DNA of 64,000 nucleotides from Enoplosus armatus (GCF_043641665.1 NC_092198.1:18416501-18480500); one strand, 5' to 3'. Positions 45,057 through 56,393 are shown, numbered from the stretch's first letter. The notes: a model not told the origin generated them from the letters alone. A program made the numbers and translations.

Positions 45057-47121
45057 CCCCTGTCGTCCCATTGGGAACACCAGTGAGGCCATGTTGCTGT
45101 CCTCATCAGCGCCCGAGTCCTCCAAGAGGTAAAGACTGACATGGGGAGTGGAAAAATACCAGTTTAGTGTTTCACATATTTTGTGCAGTCTGAATAGAAG
45201 TTTCCAATTTTCTGGAGTTTAAGTCCATGGGTAATGACGTGTTTGAGTCAACATGAATGGGCTTGCTTCATTCCCTTGTTCCTCATAAATGATTATTTCC
45301 TCTACACGAGCTTTACACCCATTACTAATTTCATTTCAATGATTAGATTTGTTGAAAATACAATTATTTGGGTGTCTTTGCCGAAATTAGTTTTCCGTTT
45401 AAGTAATTTTTGCAGCAACGTTTGCCAAACACTCCAGTGTTTCAGCTTTTGAATTGTGTGGATTTGCTGCTTTTCGTTGTTTTATGTGATAGTAAATTGA
45501 ATGCTTTTTGTTGACAATACTGAAACAATCTATCGCATCACACAATCATACGCATCCATCAAGAATACACGGCTGTCAGTGTGAAACAAAGCTGTCGGTG
45601 TAATTCCTGCAAATTGATGAGATGGGATCATAATCAGCGTGTGATTCTGACTGTTTATTTCCCCTCATCCAGTCTGGCAGCCGCTCGGCGCATGAACGAG
45701 GAACACGCTCTGATCGCTGCGTATGTGAATCGCCTCCAGAGCAGCCCATGGTGAGAGAGGGGGGTGGTTACATAAGGCAATCGGGTAGGGTGTAACGAGG
45801 CGGGCACGGTGCAGCACAGTTAGCCTTAAATTAGTCAAAGTGTATCCAAATTTGATCTAGTGGTTTATCATCATGTTAGTGAAGAGCAAAGATAAAGTCA
45901 AAACAAAGAAATGTTTGTGTAAATCATCTCTCCAAGCTGTGTTTGCTGGTTGTGCTGTCAACTGAGTCTCCATTAGGCCAGCGATTTTAAAAACTGCTGT
46001 CCACAATCAGCCCCCGGGGCAACATTTACACTGAGTACACAAAACATCCCAATGTGTCCAGCATCCTTTCAGCCTAGTTTAGTCAGTGAACAGAAATGAG
46101 GCTGTTCCAGTATAAAGCCGATAGCATAAAGGCTAGAATTTCCCATTTTTCACCTGCGGTTGCTCACAGGAGACATTTGACACATCTATCTATTAGTTTG
46201 TGTTGCTGATTTCTCTGCTCTCTTTGTGTCAGTAGTGTGGACAGTCCCAGCAGGCAAGATGAGGAGCACAAACTGATCGCCCGCTACACCTCCCGACTGG
46301 CAGAGACTGACGGTGCAGGAGTGAGTCAATAACACACAGTAAACTGCAAATACATAAATACATACAATCAGGTACTTCTACGTTACATATACATAGAGCT
46401 CTGGCACACAATTGTGGGCGAAACCTCTCTAATCTTAAAGCCGCAGCTCTAAACTAAGACCTTGTTTTGGTTGCTAAATGACAAAGGGTCAGCAAACAGT
46501 CAGTGCAAAACCAACAAGCTCCAGTGATTTTTGTTGGTGTGTTTCAGGTGATACCTAACCGGAGCGTAAACTTTGATGTCAACAAACAGAAGAGGGAGCT
46601 CATCGCTCAGCTGGAATGCAAAAACAGGTACAAATGAGTCAATAGTGGATGAGTTATTCTTTTTAATTCATTCCTGTTTGACTCCTGCTTTTTTGTAAGC
46701 CAGTAGTTGTATTTGTGGCTGTATTTAGGATTTCAGGCGTCCCTGTCTGGGGGTTACACTGGTGTCCCTGCCCAGTTTTACCCAACGTTTAGAGAACATC
46801 GGTCTTATTTTGGAAAAAAAACAGTAGAAAGTATGCAACTTGTCAGTGTTAAAAGTGTATAAAAGTATACTGACTGACACAATAATTAAAGCTTTTTGAA
46901 AGCTTCTAAATAATGAATGTGTTGTTTGTATGTCCCTTCACAATAAAGGTGTCCTTTATGTATAGTTCTGTGCTTGTCTACTGTATAAATTAATGTCTAC
47001 AATATGTGTATCTGCATATGTTTGAGTTTGTATTTCCCAAATGCAACTGCTTGTCAGATTTAAACTATATTCCCTAAATCCGACATGCACATTCCTCCAA
47101 GAAATCTGCAAAAGCCTGCCG

Positions 47122-47191
<70 letters not shown>

Positions 47192-50100
47192 CTTTTCACA
47201 GTCTGTTCAGTCATGTAACGCTCCCTCAGCCTCAGCTGACCGGTATGTTTTTCATTTCCCAGAGAGATCTTGGCAGAGATCAAACGTCTCCGCGTAGAGC
47301 ATGACGCAGCGTGCCAGGCCAGCCCGGAGAAAGGCAGCACCAACCCGACTCTGCTGGCCGAGCTTCGTCTGCTCAGGTAAACACAGACTCCGCCTTAGAC
47401 CACACTGGCGTGGTGCTGGGTAGTCTGCTCCCCTGCTGCACAAATACATATTATAACGACTATTAGTTTGTTTGAACTACAACCTTGTGAGTCATACACA
47501 CGGACATAATTCCCCAGCATCATTTTCAAAAAGTTTGTCAGCCCCATACTCCGTGTTTTCTTCATTGTGTGCAGCAGTGTCAGATTTGGCGGGAAATCTG
47601 CCGCGTTGCTTTGCAGCACAGAGGGAGAGTGCTTTATGGCAGATGGCGGCGACAGATGGTGGATTTTGTGAAAAGCCAACGTAAAAATCACTTCCAACAT
47701 GTTTATGCTCTTCGGTAAAAACAAAAACTCAAAGGAAGAGGCGGGAGACTTGATATAAAGCATCAACTGATCTGCTAGTGAGAGAGTTGCAGTAATGATG
47801 GTGATGATGATGAAGAGCAGCTTTAAATCCACTGTGTATCGTTTTTTATGATTGAAGCATCCTTCAACTTATTGTGTTTGTGGGAAAAATGAGACGATCT
47901 CAGTGAAACCTTTTTCAGTCCTGCTGTTGGCAGCAGTATGCATTGGCCACTCGGGGGCGCCAAATTCAAGTTCACAAATTCTTCACATGGTGACTTTAAA
48001 TCACAATATGAACTGTTCAGTTCTCTGAAAGTGATTTTAACTAGAGCATTCGAAATATACTGTGATGAATGTAGCATTCTGAAAGCTCTTAAATGATCTG
48101 ATATGAAATGGTATTCTTGTGTAGTCAAAACTGAAATACTTCAAGGTAACTACACTAGTTTGATGGTAACTTGTTAAGTGCACAGTAACTATCACCCTGA
48201 AATGACCAACTCTCCCCTCCTTCTTCACATCTCAACAGCAGATACTGTAACGATTCATCCAATACGTGTGAATTACAGTCGATATCAGTAATATTGCTCT
48301 CTGGAGTTGTCTTATGATAACCCATCACTTCCCTCCATGCCACATGATGTTAATATGAAGCGCAGTTTAACTAGCCAGTGTTTTTTCAGATATATCTACA
48401 TCTCTCTCATATCTTTGTTTTAGAGCTTTTCGAAAGGGGTTTGTGCCTTTGTGTCACTCCCTGTTGAAGCTTTACTTTGGGATCATAATGACTCAAGCCT
48501 GGAGTTACTGTGTGACTCAGACTCTTGTTTTACTTGTTTATTTACTCATTTATCCTACCATGTGAAGGAAAGCCAAGCAGGAAAGAGACGAGCTGTGCTC
48601 CTACTTTAAACTCTCATCCAGACCACATACTGTTTGGAAAAAAAACTGTTGTAAACACCTCTATCTGCTTGTTACTCTGTTAGATGTTAGTTACATGCGC
48701 AGACTCTTAAATCGTGTCCTCTTTTTGCTGCCAGCTCACTGTAAATAGTAAGAATTTATCATTTTGATGCAGTTTGGATGCAATTTGTATTTCTCAAATA
48801 CTTTGAAAGCCTTGGTGGTCTACTCTAGAGCCATTTTAACCAGTGCTAAGTGCATGGTGAATGTCCCTTCCTGCTTCGGTCATCTGAAAACCAGTATACA
48901 TCTGTCTTGATTGTGTTTTCAAGGGTCCAAAGTTTGGTTTCAAGGTTTTGTGGTCTGCTCATGATGCTCTTATGTTCCAGTCAGCCAGTTCTTCTCTGAG
49001 TCTCCTCTTCCAACCCTGAAACAAACGATCACCCAGGAAAATGTCAAGGATTCCTGATCTTGTGTTCCCTCGCTTTTTTTTAATTTTTATCTCCAACCGT
49101 CAATGTTTCCATTGATTTCTCTACAATTTTTCTGGCATTGCTCACTCCTGGCTTCTGATCTCCTGGGAGTCTTTCGAAAGAGCTCAAAAGCCTTCTTGAG
49201 TCACATCAGTCTCTTTTTTCGCTAACCAGGCGACTTGTCAACTGTCTGCATAGGTGTAAGGGGGGGGGGGGTTATCCAATCCACCTGTGGGTTACCTACA
49301 TTTACGCCACTTTTTTATTCTGACTCATGGAGACCGATACTGTTTATGTGGCTTAGTGCAAATGAATGTGTACTAAATCAAAGAGTAAATGGGGGCCAGT
49401 AAGGCTGATCTCAGAGCTCTCCGTCCTGTTGCCTTTCTGTGTTCCTTTACAACCTGAAATGATTTCAGTGTAACTGTGTCTTCTGTGCTCTCTGTGAGTC
49501 TTTGCACTCGGGTTCTTGTATTGCTGCCTCCTGACACTCTGTTATGTGACAGTAATGGAGGGCTGGTGTGTGTTGCAGACAGAGGAAAGATGAGCTGGAG
49601 CAGAGGATGTCGTCTCTGCAGGAGAGCAGGAGGGAACTGATGGTACAGCTGGAGGGACTGATGAAGCTGCTCAAGGTGACACACACACACACACACACAC
49701 ACACAGACTGTTGTTTTCAGCATGGTGTATTGTCACACACTAGAGGACAAAGTCTTCACACCTCCCTGTGTCTGTCCTCGCAGTAACAAGCTTCACTTTT
49801 CCCTCTGTTTTTTTCCTCCTTAATAATTTCACCTTTTCTAGCTCTGACTGTATCTGACCTCTTCTTTTCCATCCTTTTCCTCCCCATTTGTTTTCCGACT
49901 GCCCATGTTGTGGCCCTGTAGGATGAGGAACAGCGGCAGGCAGTAAGTTCATCACCCTTATGTTGGTGTAAATGTGGGAAATGTATGTCCAAATAAGTCA
50001 ACTTTACACACAATGAGGAAACTGTGGTGTTTTTCCAATTGGGACTTAAATAATGGCATGGCTTTTTCCAGCAGTCAACAGAACTTTTACTACATTGTGG

Positions 50101-52695
50101 AGATGAAGTCAGCTGCAACAAAAATGACAAGTTTCTTGAACTCGTAAAATGGTGATAACGATGTGTAACAACCCTTATAAATCCATCTCTCAGGCGCAGG
50201 CGGCTGGCTCTTCCCACGCCTCTCCCTCTCGGCCGAGCCCGTCAACCGTCCGCTCTGTGGGTGCTGCGTCTCCTCAAGCTCACATGTACTCTCCCCAAGA
50301 TTCACTCGCTGGGGTGGGTGGTGACGTACAGGAAGCGTTCGCCCAAGGTAAGCCTGGAAATTACAATAAAAAAAACATCCATAAAATAATCGTGTGTTTT
50401 TTTGGGTCTTGCACACGAAGTAACACGCAGATCTGATGGCTTTGGTTTAGTTATAGCTCTGAGACAAAGTACAGTAAGGGAGTGATGGATTTAAAGGGAC
50501 AGGAGAGAAGTTTCTGTCAGGATTTACATGGGTTTACATGTTGCCGCACCACTTTTCTGAGCAGCTCAACAATTTCCCTGTAAAGACTTTGTATGAGACA
50601 TCACATGAGTTGGAAAAATGTTATAATATATATAACATATAACTGCTTTTCTTTAAGCATGACTTGTAAGTGATGCGTTTAAATCAAGCTATTCATTTCA
50701 GGTTTGCAGATTAAAGGCAACATTTCTTTTTCTCTTTAAATGTGTATCTGTAAAACTGGCTGTTGTGTTTACCGCATGCATTTATTGAATCTCTGCTCAG
50801 CTCCACAACGCAAACGTACACGTTGTTTCCAGCCAGTGTTTCACATTAGTTCCACCTTATTAACATTTCATGGTGCACTGTAAAACCTTCAGCCTGTATT
50901 AGAAACCACTTGTCAGGAAATGCTGTGTCACAATAAAATACTATGTTTAACAAGAACATATCCTCTACAGTATCAGAAAATTGAAATCGGTTAAAGTTTT
51001 ATTTATACAGCCCCAAAATCACACATCACAAATTTGCCTCAGGGGCCTTAAAAGATTGTAAAAACAGCTTTGCTGATCTAAACCGTACACTGTGTGTGTT
51101 TAAAGAATTCTACTGCGCTCATACTAGATGTATGTATTATACAGACAGCATAAAAGTTTAATTCAGACCTCATAAAGTGAATGATAATGTATCACGAGGG
51201 TAAAATAATATTTACATTTTAATTCATCTTAATTCAAATCTAATCTTTGCACTGTGATGTGATTATTGTTTTCTTTTTCTCACATCTCTCCATCTCAGGC
51301 CCGAGGAGGAACCTGAGGAACGACCTCCTGGTAGCAGCCGACTCCATCACCAACACCGTGTCCTCACTGGTCAAAGAGCTCCACTCCGGTAAACACACAC
51401 ACACATATATATATCCATATATACGTACTATATTGTAGCATCCAAACGATCCGTGTCTCACGATTTTTATAAAATCTATTAATAAATCTTCAGAAAGTAA
51501 CACCATTTTGGTCTGACACATAAGTCCTTCATATGTTGACCTTTTATGCCGTCTTTTCTGAGCAGATGATGCTCGGGAGGAAGAGGAGAGATTGCTGAAC
51601 GGAAAGGACAGAGGTAAGTTAATCTATTCAGTATCTCGCTTTTTCTTTCTTTTTTTTTAAGACGGTGGTGAAAAAAGTTACTTTGGAAATAATTAGAATC
51701 AGAAACTGTTTATTGCCAAGTATTATACATTACAAGGAATTTGCTGTGGTCTGAAGGTGCTATTGTTTTGATAACAAATAAGTAGAATATAAAAGCTAAA
51801 TAAGACTAAGAATAAAAATAAAAATAAGATAAGATAAATAACAACAGTGCAGTGACCAGAATAAAGTAAAGTGTCCAGGTAAAGTGTCCAGTAGGGGGTG
51901 GGTGCGTTAATGTAACGCAGGGGGGACAGGGGTGATGTACGTTAATATAACGTATAAGTAGTGTTTGTGTTCGGGGGGGGGGGGTCAATGTAAGTTCGTC
52001 AAAAGTTCGTCAATTAAGTACAAGTACCTAAAAATGGTATTTAAGTACATTACTTAGAATAAATGTACTTTCTACCAAGGATTCATTTTTCTTTTGCACA
52101 AGTAAAAGTCACTCTGTATAACATCACGAGCTCTTTACTAATACTTGAAATGCTCCTGTGCTTGCGGCTTTACTCGCACGTCTGTGTGACCACGTGCACA
52201 GTCTCTATACGACTCCGCTTACTCTCCAGGTGCTCACGTCTGCACTGCAGCGAGCTTCATTAACGTGCCATCTCATTAGAAATGCTTTATGGAGCCCCCC
52301 CTCTTTACAAGAGGACCGCCTGCAGAGACGAAGTGGCGAAACTACCTCCTCAGACTAAACACTTAGAATACTAACCTGCCGCACTAACCCGCCGACCCCC
52401 CAACAGCCAGACAGGCAGGAGGCCAGGGTTCAGCCCCACGTTCAACACAGTTAAGTCTTAAAGTTTAAAGGTAAAATACTGCGTTTGACTGTCCACAATA
52501 GAGTTTGTTCTCTGCAGTTAGTCAATTTGTGTAGCACCTGCCAAGTACAGTCTTGTTTTATGTTTCTATGCTAAGAAGCGGTCTGGTTCTTATTACAGTT
52601 TCTGGCAGAAACAGGCAACACTTGTTTTAGCTTCAGATTGCACTGTCCTCTGCTAACTGCTAACAAAACCTTCTTTCTCTCTTTTAGCAGGTTAA
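39440..52695 (+). CDS. dtnb: Beta-dystrobrevin, complete coding sequence
   Basis: Nineteen coding exons: 39440-39509, 39773-39853, 40176-40389, 40592-40677, 41412-41566, 41764-41863, 42048-42214, 43521-43645, 45057-45128, 45673-45750, 46233-46320, 46548-46627, 47263-47376, 49579-49675, 49922-49942, 50194-50347, 51299-51388, 51566-51613 and 52691-52695 (stop). All introns are GT-AG and phases close without error, giving 614 aa (human DTNB is about 627). Domains: EF-hand-like region (about 20-235, [20 protein letters not shown]), ZZ zinc finger (about 237-291), linker, and paired coiled coils (about 413-509, [20 protein letters not shown]). The C-terminal part carries [17 protein letters not shown] and [18 protein letters not shown]. 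The ending NGKDRG is that of short beta-dystrobrevin. There is no alpha-type tyrosine-rich tail. Dystrobrevin binds dystrophin through the coiled coils and syntrophins, scaffolding the dystrophin-associated complex under the membrane. A 21-base micro-exon (49922-49942) encodes DEEQRQA. Confidence 0.95.
41220..41340. repeat. GTCCCCACAAGG repeat with (GGTTGG)n
   Basis: It contains CTTGTCCCCACAAGGTTGAC, TTTAGGTTTAGCTTTTGGTT and a (GGTTGGG)n run (about 41310-41336). It is related to the repeat at 4590-4800. It lies in the intron between 40678 and 41411. Confidence 0.65.
41764..42214 (+). other. dtnb: dtnb exons for EF-hand end and ZZ zinc finger
   Basis: These two exons encode [16 protein letters not shown]...RLANVEH and then the ZZ finger. 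Zinc ligands can be read as C242, C245, C257, C260, C266, C269, H279 and H283 (SCSYC, RCLRC, LCQNC, HSNQH). All eight ligands are present, so the finger should be intact. In dystrophin and dystrobrevin this region supports binding to partners next to the EF hands. Confidence 0.9.
42215..43520 (+). other. dtnb: dtnb intron with repeats
   Basis: A 1.3-kb intron after the ZZ exon. It holds a GT tract (42262-42278), a GAGGACC-type repeat (42285-42450) and an interspersed repeat at about 43140-43380. No exon is seen. Confidence 0.85.
43140..43380. repeat. Fish interspersed repeat ('ggatctctgttagctg' family)
   Basis: The head TTATTTGGATCTCTGTTAGC, then TTACCAACACAACAGC and CTTCCTGGGGTCCATACAC, match a repeat familiar from many teleosts. 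A degraded relative lies at about 19665-19760. Confidence 0.65.
43646..45056 (+). other. dtnb: dtnb intron ending in a (GT)n acceptor
   Basis: A 1.4-kb intron. The last 62 bases (44995-45056) are about 29 GT units plus GCAG, leading directly into the exon that encodes [12 protein letters not shown]. No coding exon lies inside it. Confidence 0.85.
44995..45053 (+). repeat. dtnb: (GT)n microsatellite forming a dtnb 3' splice site
   Basis: About 29 uninterrupted GT units, separated from the exon at 45057 only by GCAG (the last G of the repeat plus CAG). It replaces the polypyrimidine tract. Long TG tracts next to acceptors change exon inclusion in CFTR exon 9 (established knowledge); the effect here is inferred. 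Confidence 0.9.
46548..49675 (+). other. dtnb: dtnb exons for the paired coiled coils
   Basis: Exons 46548-46627, 47263-47376 and 49579-49675 encode residues about 413-509. The heptad-rich segments [20 protein letters not shown] and [20 protein letters not shown] are separated by a [12 protein letters not shown] loop. In the family these two helices bind the matching coiled coil of dystrophin. The 2.2-kb intron 47377-49578 carries no recognised exon and a poly-G tract at 49261-49270. Confidence 0.88.
47125..47188. repeat. (GT)n microsatellite
   Basis: About 32 GT units, 74 bases upstream of the dtnb exon starting at 47263. Confidence 0.9.
50992..51080 (-). repeat. Fragment of teleost retroposon-like repeat
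   Basis: AGTTTTATTTATACAGCCCC, AAATCACACATCACAAATTT and GCCTCAGGGGCCTTAAAAGA resemble the widespread TTATTTATATAGCCC...TTGCCTCAGAGGGCTTTACA repeat of fish, in the opposite sense to the copy at 26500-26780. It lies in the dtnb intron 50348-51298. Confidence 0.6.
51614..52690 (+). other. dtnb: Last coding dtnb intron
   Basis: It contains an interspersed repeat at about 51690-51970 (AATCAGAAACTGTTTATTGC, CAAGGAATTTGCTGTGGT and an A-rich block), a 51969-51985 poly-G and a family A fragment (52015-52085). The intron ends in the tandem acceptor TAGCAG. Confidence 0.8.
52685..52690 (+). promoter_or_regulatory. dtnb: NAGNAG tandem 3' splice acceptor of last coding dtnb exon
   Basis: TAG (52685-52687) and CAG (52688-52690) are adjacent. 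Use of the distal CAG gives the C-terminus ...KDRG; use of the proximal TAG gives ...KDRAG. Both read into the same TAA at 52693-52695. The distal choice matches the known DTNB ending and was used for the coding model. Confidence 0.7.
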
Positions 52696-52854
52696 AATGA
52701 TGGCAGGACAAACGAAAACAGTAAGTGATTCAACGTAATCACCCTTTTTTAATTACTTTTAGTTTCTTGTACAACACAACAAAAAAGAACTTTATGTAAT
52801 TGATCAAATTTGCAATGATGTGATGGTGTTTTCTAGTGGTGTTTACCTTTTGAA

Positions 52855-53325
52855 AACTGAAGTAGATTTTTGGAAATATGCTTATTGGCTTTCTTGCCAG
52901 GAGACGACATGGCCAGCAGCCGGTTAGCTTATCTTAGCATAAAGACTGGAAACGGAGGGAAACAGCTAGCCTGGCTCAGTCGAAAGGTAGTAAAATCCAC
53001 CTACCAGCACCTCTAAAGCTCAGTAATTAACACGTTAAATCTCATTCGCTCATCTGTACAAAATTCAATATTGTGGTTTTATGGGAGGTCATGTGCCGGA
53101 CCATTTCTTGGCAGGGAGCAGTAACTTGATTAAACAAGCGAGATATCATGTGTTAATAAATTAGGTTTAGAGGCGCTGGTTGGCTGATGCTTTTACTTGT
53201 GGTCTGAGCCAGGCTAGCTCCAGCTTCATGTTTACTGTGCAAGAGAGTAGTGTCAATCCTCTCATCTACCTTGACAAGAAAACAAATAAGTGCATTTCCC
53301 AAAATGTCTAAACTATTCCTTTTAA
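52855..53325. repeat. Family C repeat filling the dtnb 3'UTR intron
   Basis: Left part: AGTAGATTTTTGGAAATATG. Middle: GCCGGTTAGCTTATCTTAGC, GCTAGCCTGGCTCAGTCGAA and CTACCAGCACCTCTAAAGCT. Right end: ATTTCCCAAAATGTCTAAAC followed by TATTCCTTTT. The start block of the 37440 copy, AGGAATAGTTTTGGGAAA, is roughly the reverse complement of this right end, so the element has inverted termini. It makes up most of the 678-base intron 52721-53398. Confidence 0.8.
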
Positions 53326-54244
53326 TACTACATGACAGAATATAAAAGAAATTGAACTTCTGATTAGTTGTCTGACTCTTCCGTCACTCTCCCCTCAGGC
53401 AGACTGATGTTTCATCACGGCCAAAGAAGACTGACCCTGCTGGGATTCAAATATATCTTCTTATATTCATCGTTAGCCAATGGGGATTAGAGCTCCAATG
53501 CAAATCAACCAATCACGATGCTGGACACCAAATGACCGCTGGGTTCCTACTGATGTATAGCTGTGATTCTGTGCGTGTCTTGTCACTGTGGTTTTACTTT
53601 TTGTTATGATTTGATCATGCATAGCTAAACGAGGAATCGGAAACCTACTGATTTGTACTGTAGCGCGTGTGTCTGTGTGTGTGTTTGTGCTCTGCATTTT
53701 GGAGGCGTGAGAGGGTCGAGTAAGTGAGACGGACGCCGTGAAGCGACAGAAAGATGCGTGTAGGAAATCTGTGAGGGATAGATGTGGTGGGAAGCTTCAG
53801 GATGGAGATACAGGATGTAGCCACGTCGGAGGGAAAAAGTGGAGGGGAAACAAAAGAAAGTTTAAACGACGAGAAGTGAGTTGTACCGTTTTAAGTTTCG
53901 GCACTGTGTGCTTAGTATTTATTGCTTTGATTTGATTTGATGTTTTGCCATTTCTTCATTCAGTTTGTGTGTTTATGCGTACATGAGTGTGGTCAGGCCC
54001 TGCTGAGACGATAAGCTTTAAGGGGACGTTTCCTGCTGTATCAAGCCCAGCCCAGCCTGCCAACCCCCCTCCGGGCAGGGGCAATCCAGGGTGGAAAGTT
54101 AAAGTCCCGGTCCTGGTCCAGGTGTCTGAAACCCGCATCAGATTAGTGCCGTGGGTGCTGGTATGATAGCAGCTCAGGTTGTCCAGGCCTCTCTGTGTAC
54201 CTCGGTACTGCAGTGGGACTCCAGTCAAAGAGGAGATATCTGAT

Positions 54245-54248
<4 letters not shown>

Positions 54249-54325
<77 letters not shown>
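54249..54325 (+). repeat. (GT)n tract in dtnb 3'UTR
   Basis: About 38 uninterrupted GT units, transcribed as (GU)n in the presumed terminal exon. Such tracts bind TDP-43 and CELF-type proteins (established knowledge). Confidence 0.85.
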
Positions 54326-54328
<3 letters not shown>

Positions 54329-55778
54329 GAGAGAGAATATAAAACCATTTGCTTCAACAGGGTCAGTGTAACAACAGAGTTGGGTGGAGAAGTGAGCTCT
54401 GGAAGAATTTCTTTCATTTTTTTTGCTTTTTCTTTTTGAAATGTTGACACTTTCACCTCTTCAGGACTCCAAAAAAATCAATGCCACATTCATTTGTTTG
54501 TCTGACTAATTATTTATTGCATATATTGCATATCAAGAAACCATGTAAACAGACACACAATTATTTTTCCGACAACAAGAGAAGGAGAATTAAAAGGCAG
54601 CAATAAGCAAGCTCAGTCCTTAAGAGGCAGGTAAGACTGAAGGCTTCAGTGCTGACACAATTCCTCCTGAGCAAAACAAAAAGCAAGAAATGCCTGAGAT
54701 GAACAGAAGAGCAACAAAAGAGAGAAAACAGAAAGAAAATAAGAGAATGGGGGAAAAAAAAAACTTAATACATTTATTTATTGATTTGGCTTTTTTCCAA
54801 ATGCGACTTACAAACAAGATACAATCCAAGCCTCAGTGGATCAAAGAGATGCCATCGAGAATAAGTGCCACAATTTCATTTCAGTGAATGTACTTGAAGT
54901 GCTTCATTTCAAAAGGTCACACCTCTTGAAAGCTTGGGAACCACTGCTGTGGTGCAGAACAAGACAGATAGGCAGATAGTTTTGGTTTTGTTTGTTGTTT
55001 TGAGATACAGAGCACCGCTGTTGCTGAATTTCTCCACAGTTGACTCAGAATTAAACTGAATTTTAAACTGAGACCTTTCTTACTGCAGTGCTCCCTGGGA
55101 GTTGTAGGACGTTTCTCCTTAAAGTTTTTTTTACAAACACAGTCTTGTACCTTTTCATGTCCCAACTGCCAGTTACCAAACATTACCTATGCAAAACATG
55201 AAGGGGACTTTTACTTTCTGAACCCTTCCTGCCCAAAATAACTCCTCACACTTTGCTACTCTTTGATGCCTTTCAAGCGCCCTGTAAAATGCAAAGGACT
55301 GTGGGAGTTGAAGTCCTCTGCGGATGTCAAACTACTCCCAGCACCCCAAAAATCTTATCAGGCTGATAGCTGTGTGCAAATCAAACATGAGCTTGTGCCA
55401 GGTCTGTTGATTTATTTTCACAGGTCGTTTGTTTGTTTGTTTTAATTGTTTTAGCCTTTCAGGGTTTTGCCTTGCGCTCATAGGAAGCTGTGCTCAGCTG
55501 TTGGACAGTTAGTCTTTTCTTTCAGACTTCACCAGCCCTCCACATTGTTCAATTGACTGCTTGCGACTGGGATTAGCACAGTTTCAGTCCGCCGAATGAT
55601 TCGACTGACTGTATGAATGGTTGAAGAAATGAATGATCATGTTTCAGTGTGTGTGTGTGTGTGTGAGAGAGAGAAATCAAGACTGACAGGCCAGACTCGT
55701 CCTGACATGAAAACTGTAAACACCTTCAGCTCTGAGCCGACGGTGTGAGTGAAAAGTATTGATCTGTGTTTCATCTGC

Positions 55779-55784
55779 AATAAA
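55779..55784 (+). terminator. dtnb: Poly(A) signal AATAAA, probable dtnb 3' end
   Basis: AATAAATAATATTTAA contains a canonical hexamer. It is the first strong signal downstream of the inferred terminal exon start at 53399 that is followed by clearly intergenic, repeat-rich sequence. Confidence 0.5.
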
Positions 55785-56393
55785 TAATATTTAACGCCAA
55801 GTTCTTGACTTTCGTCCGTCTGTTGACTGCTGGGTCTCTATCCCGAGGACTCGCACGGCTGGGCGGCAACATACAAACAAGGGTACATGATGTATAATTC
55901 AATAACGCATCCATGGCTTTCCACTCCTATGTCACAGCTCTTCCATGAGCTCAACATTGTGTTCCCTCCTGGCTTGTTCATGTTCGTGTTCTTTAAAAGT
56001 CTGCTTCTTACTACAGTTTGGCAAAACAATATCTAATGTAATAAATCTGTGAAACACGCTGGAAACTACTGCTTTATTCCTGGAAAGTGACCCGTTTGTA
56101 GAATTCCTTCACTTCTCTCGTCTGGAATGCAGCTTTTCCAAATCCCATGGCACTGCGGCTCCAAAACTACTGTGAACTCTGCAGAAAAATAAACTAGAGG
56201 CAAGAGAAATCTGAGATGTGGGCTACATGGAAAATGGGAGCATGCGTTTGATTTAAACGACTAACATGAAGCAGTTTTGGGCTAACAGTAAAACGGAGCC
56301 TCAGGCGAGCAAAATGTCACCTTGGTTCAGGCTACATCACGTACTGGACTAATAAATTCAACCCCTTTAGGAATGACAGGACACAAATATCCA

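Larger units (their letters stand above)
52696..55800 (+). other. dtnb: dtnb 3'UTR: short exon end, intron and terminal exon
   Basis: After the stop, the exon ends at 52720 with a strong donor (ACA|GTAAGTGATT). A matching acceptor, CTCCCCTCAG, lies at 53389-53398, so a 3'UTR intron is likely. The stop-to-junction distance is only 25 bases, too short to trigger nonsense-mediated decay by the usual 50-55 base rule. The terminal exon contains a (GT)n tract at 54249-54325. AATAAA at 55779-55784 is a good poly(A) signal for a 3'UTR of about 2.4 kb. Confidence 0.65.
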
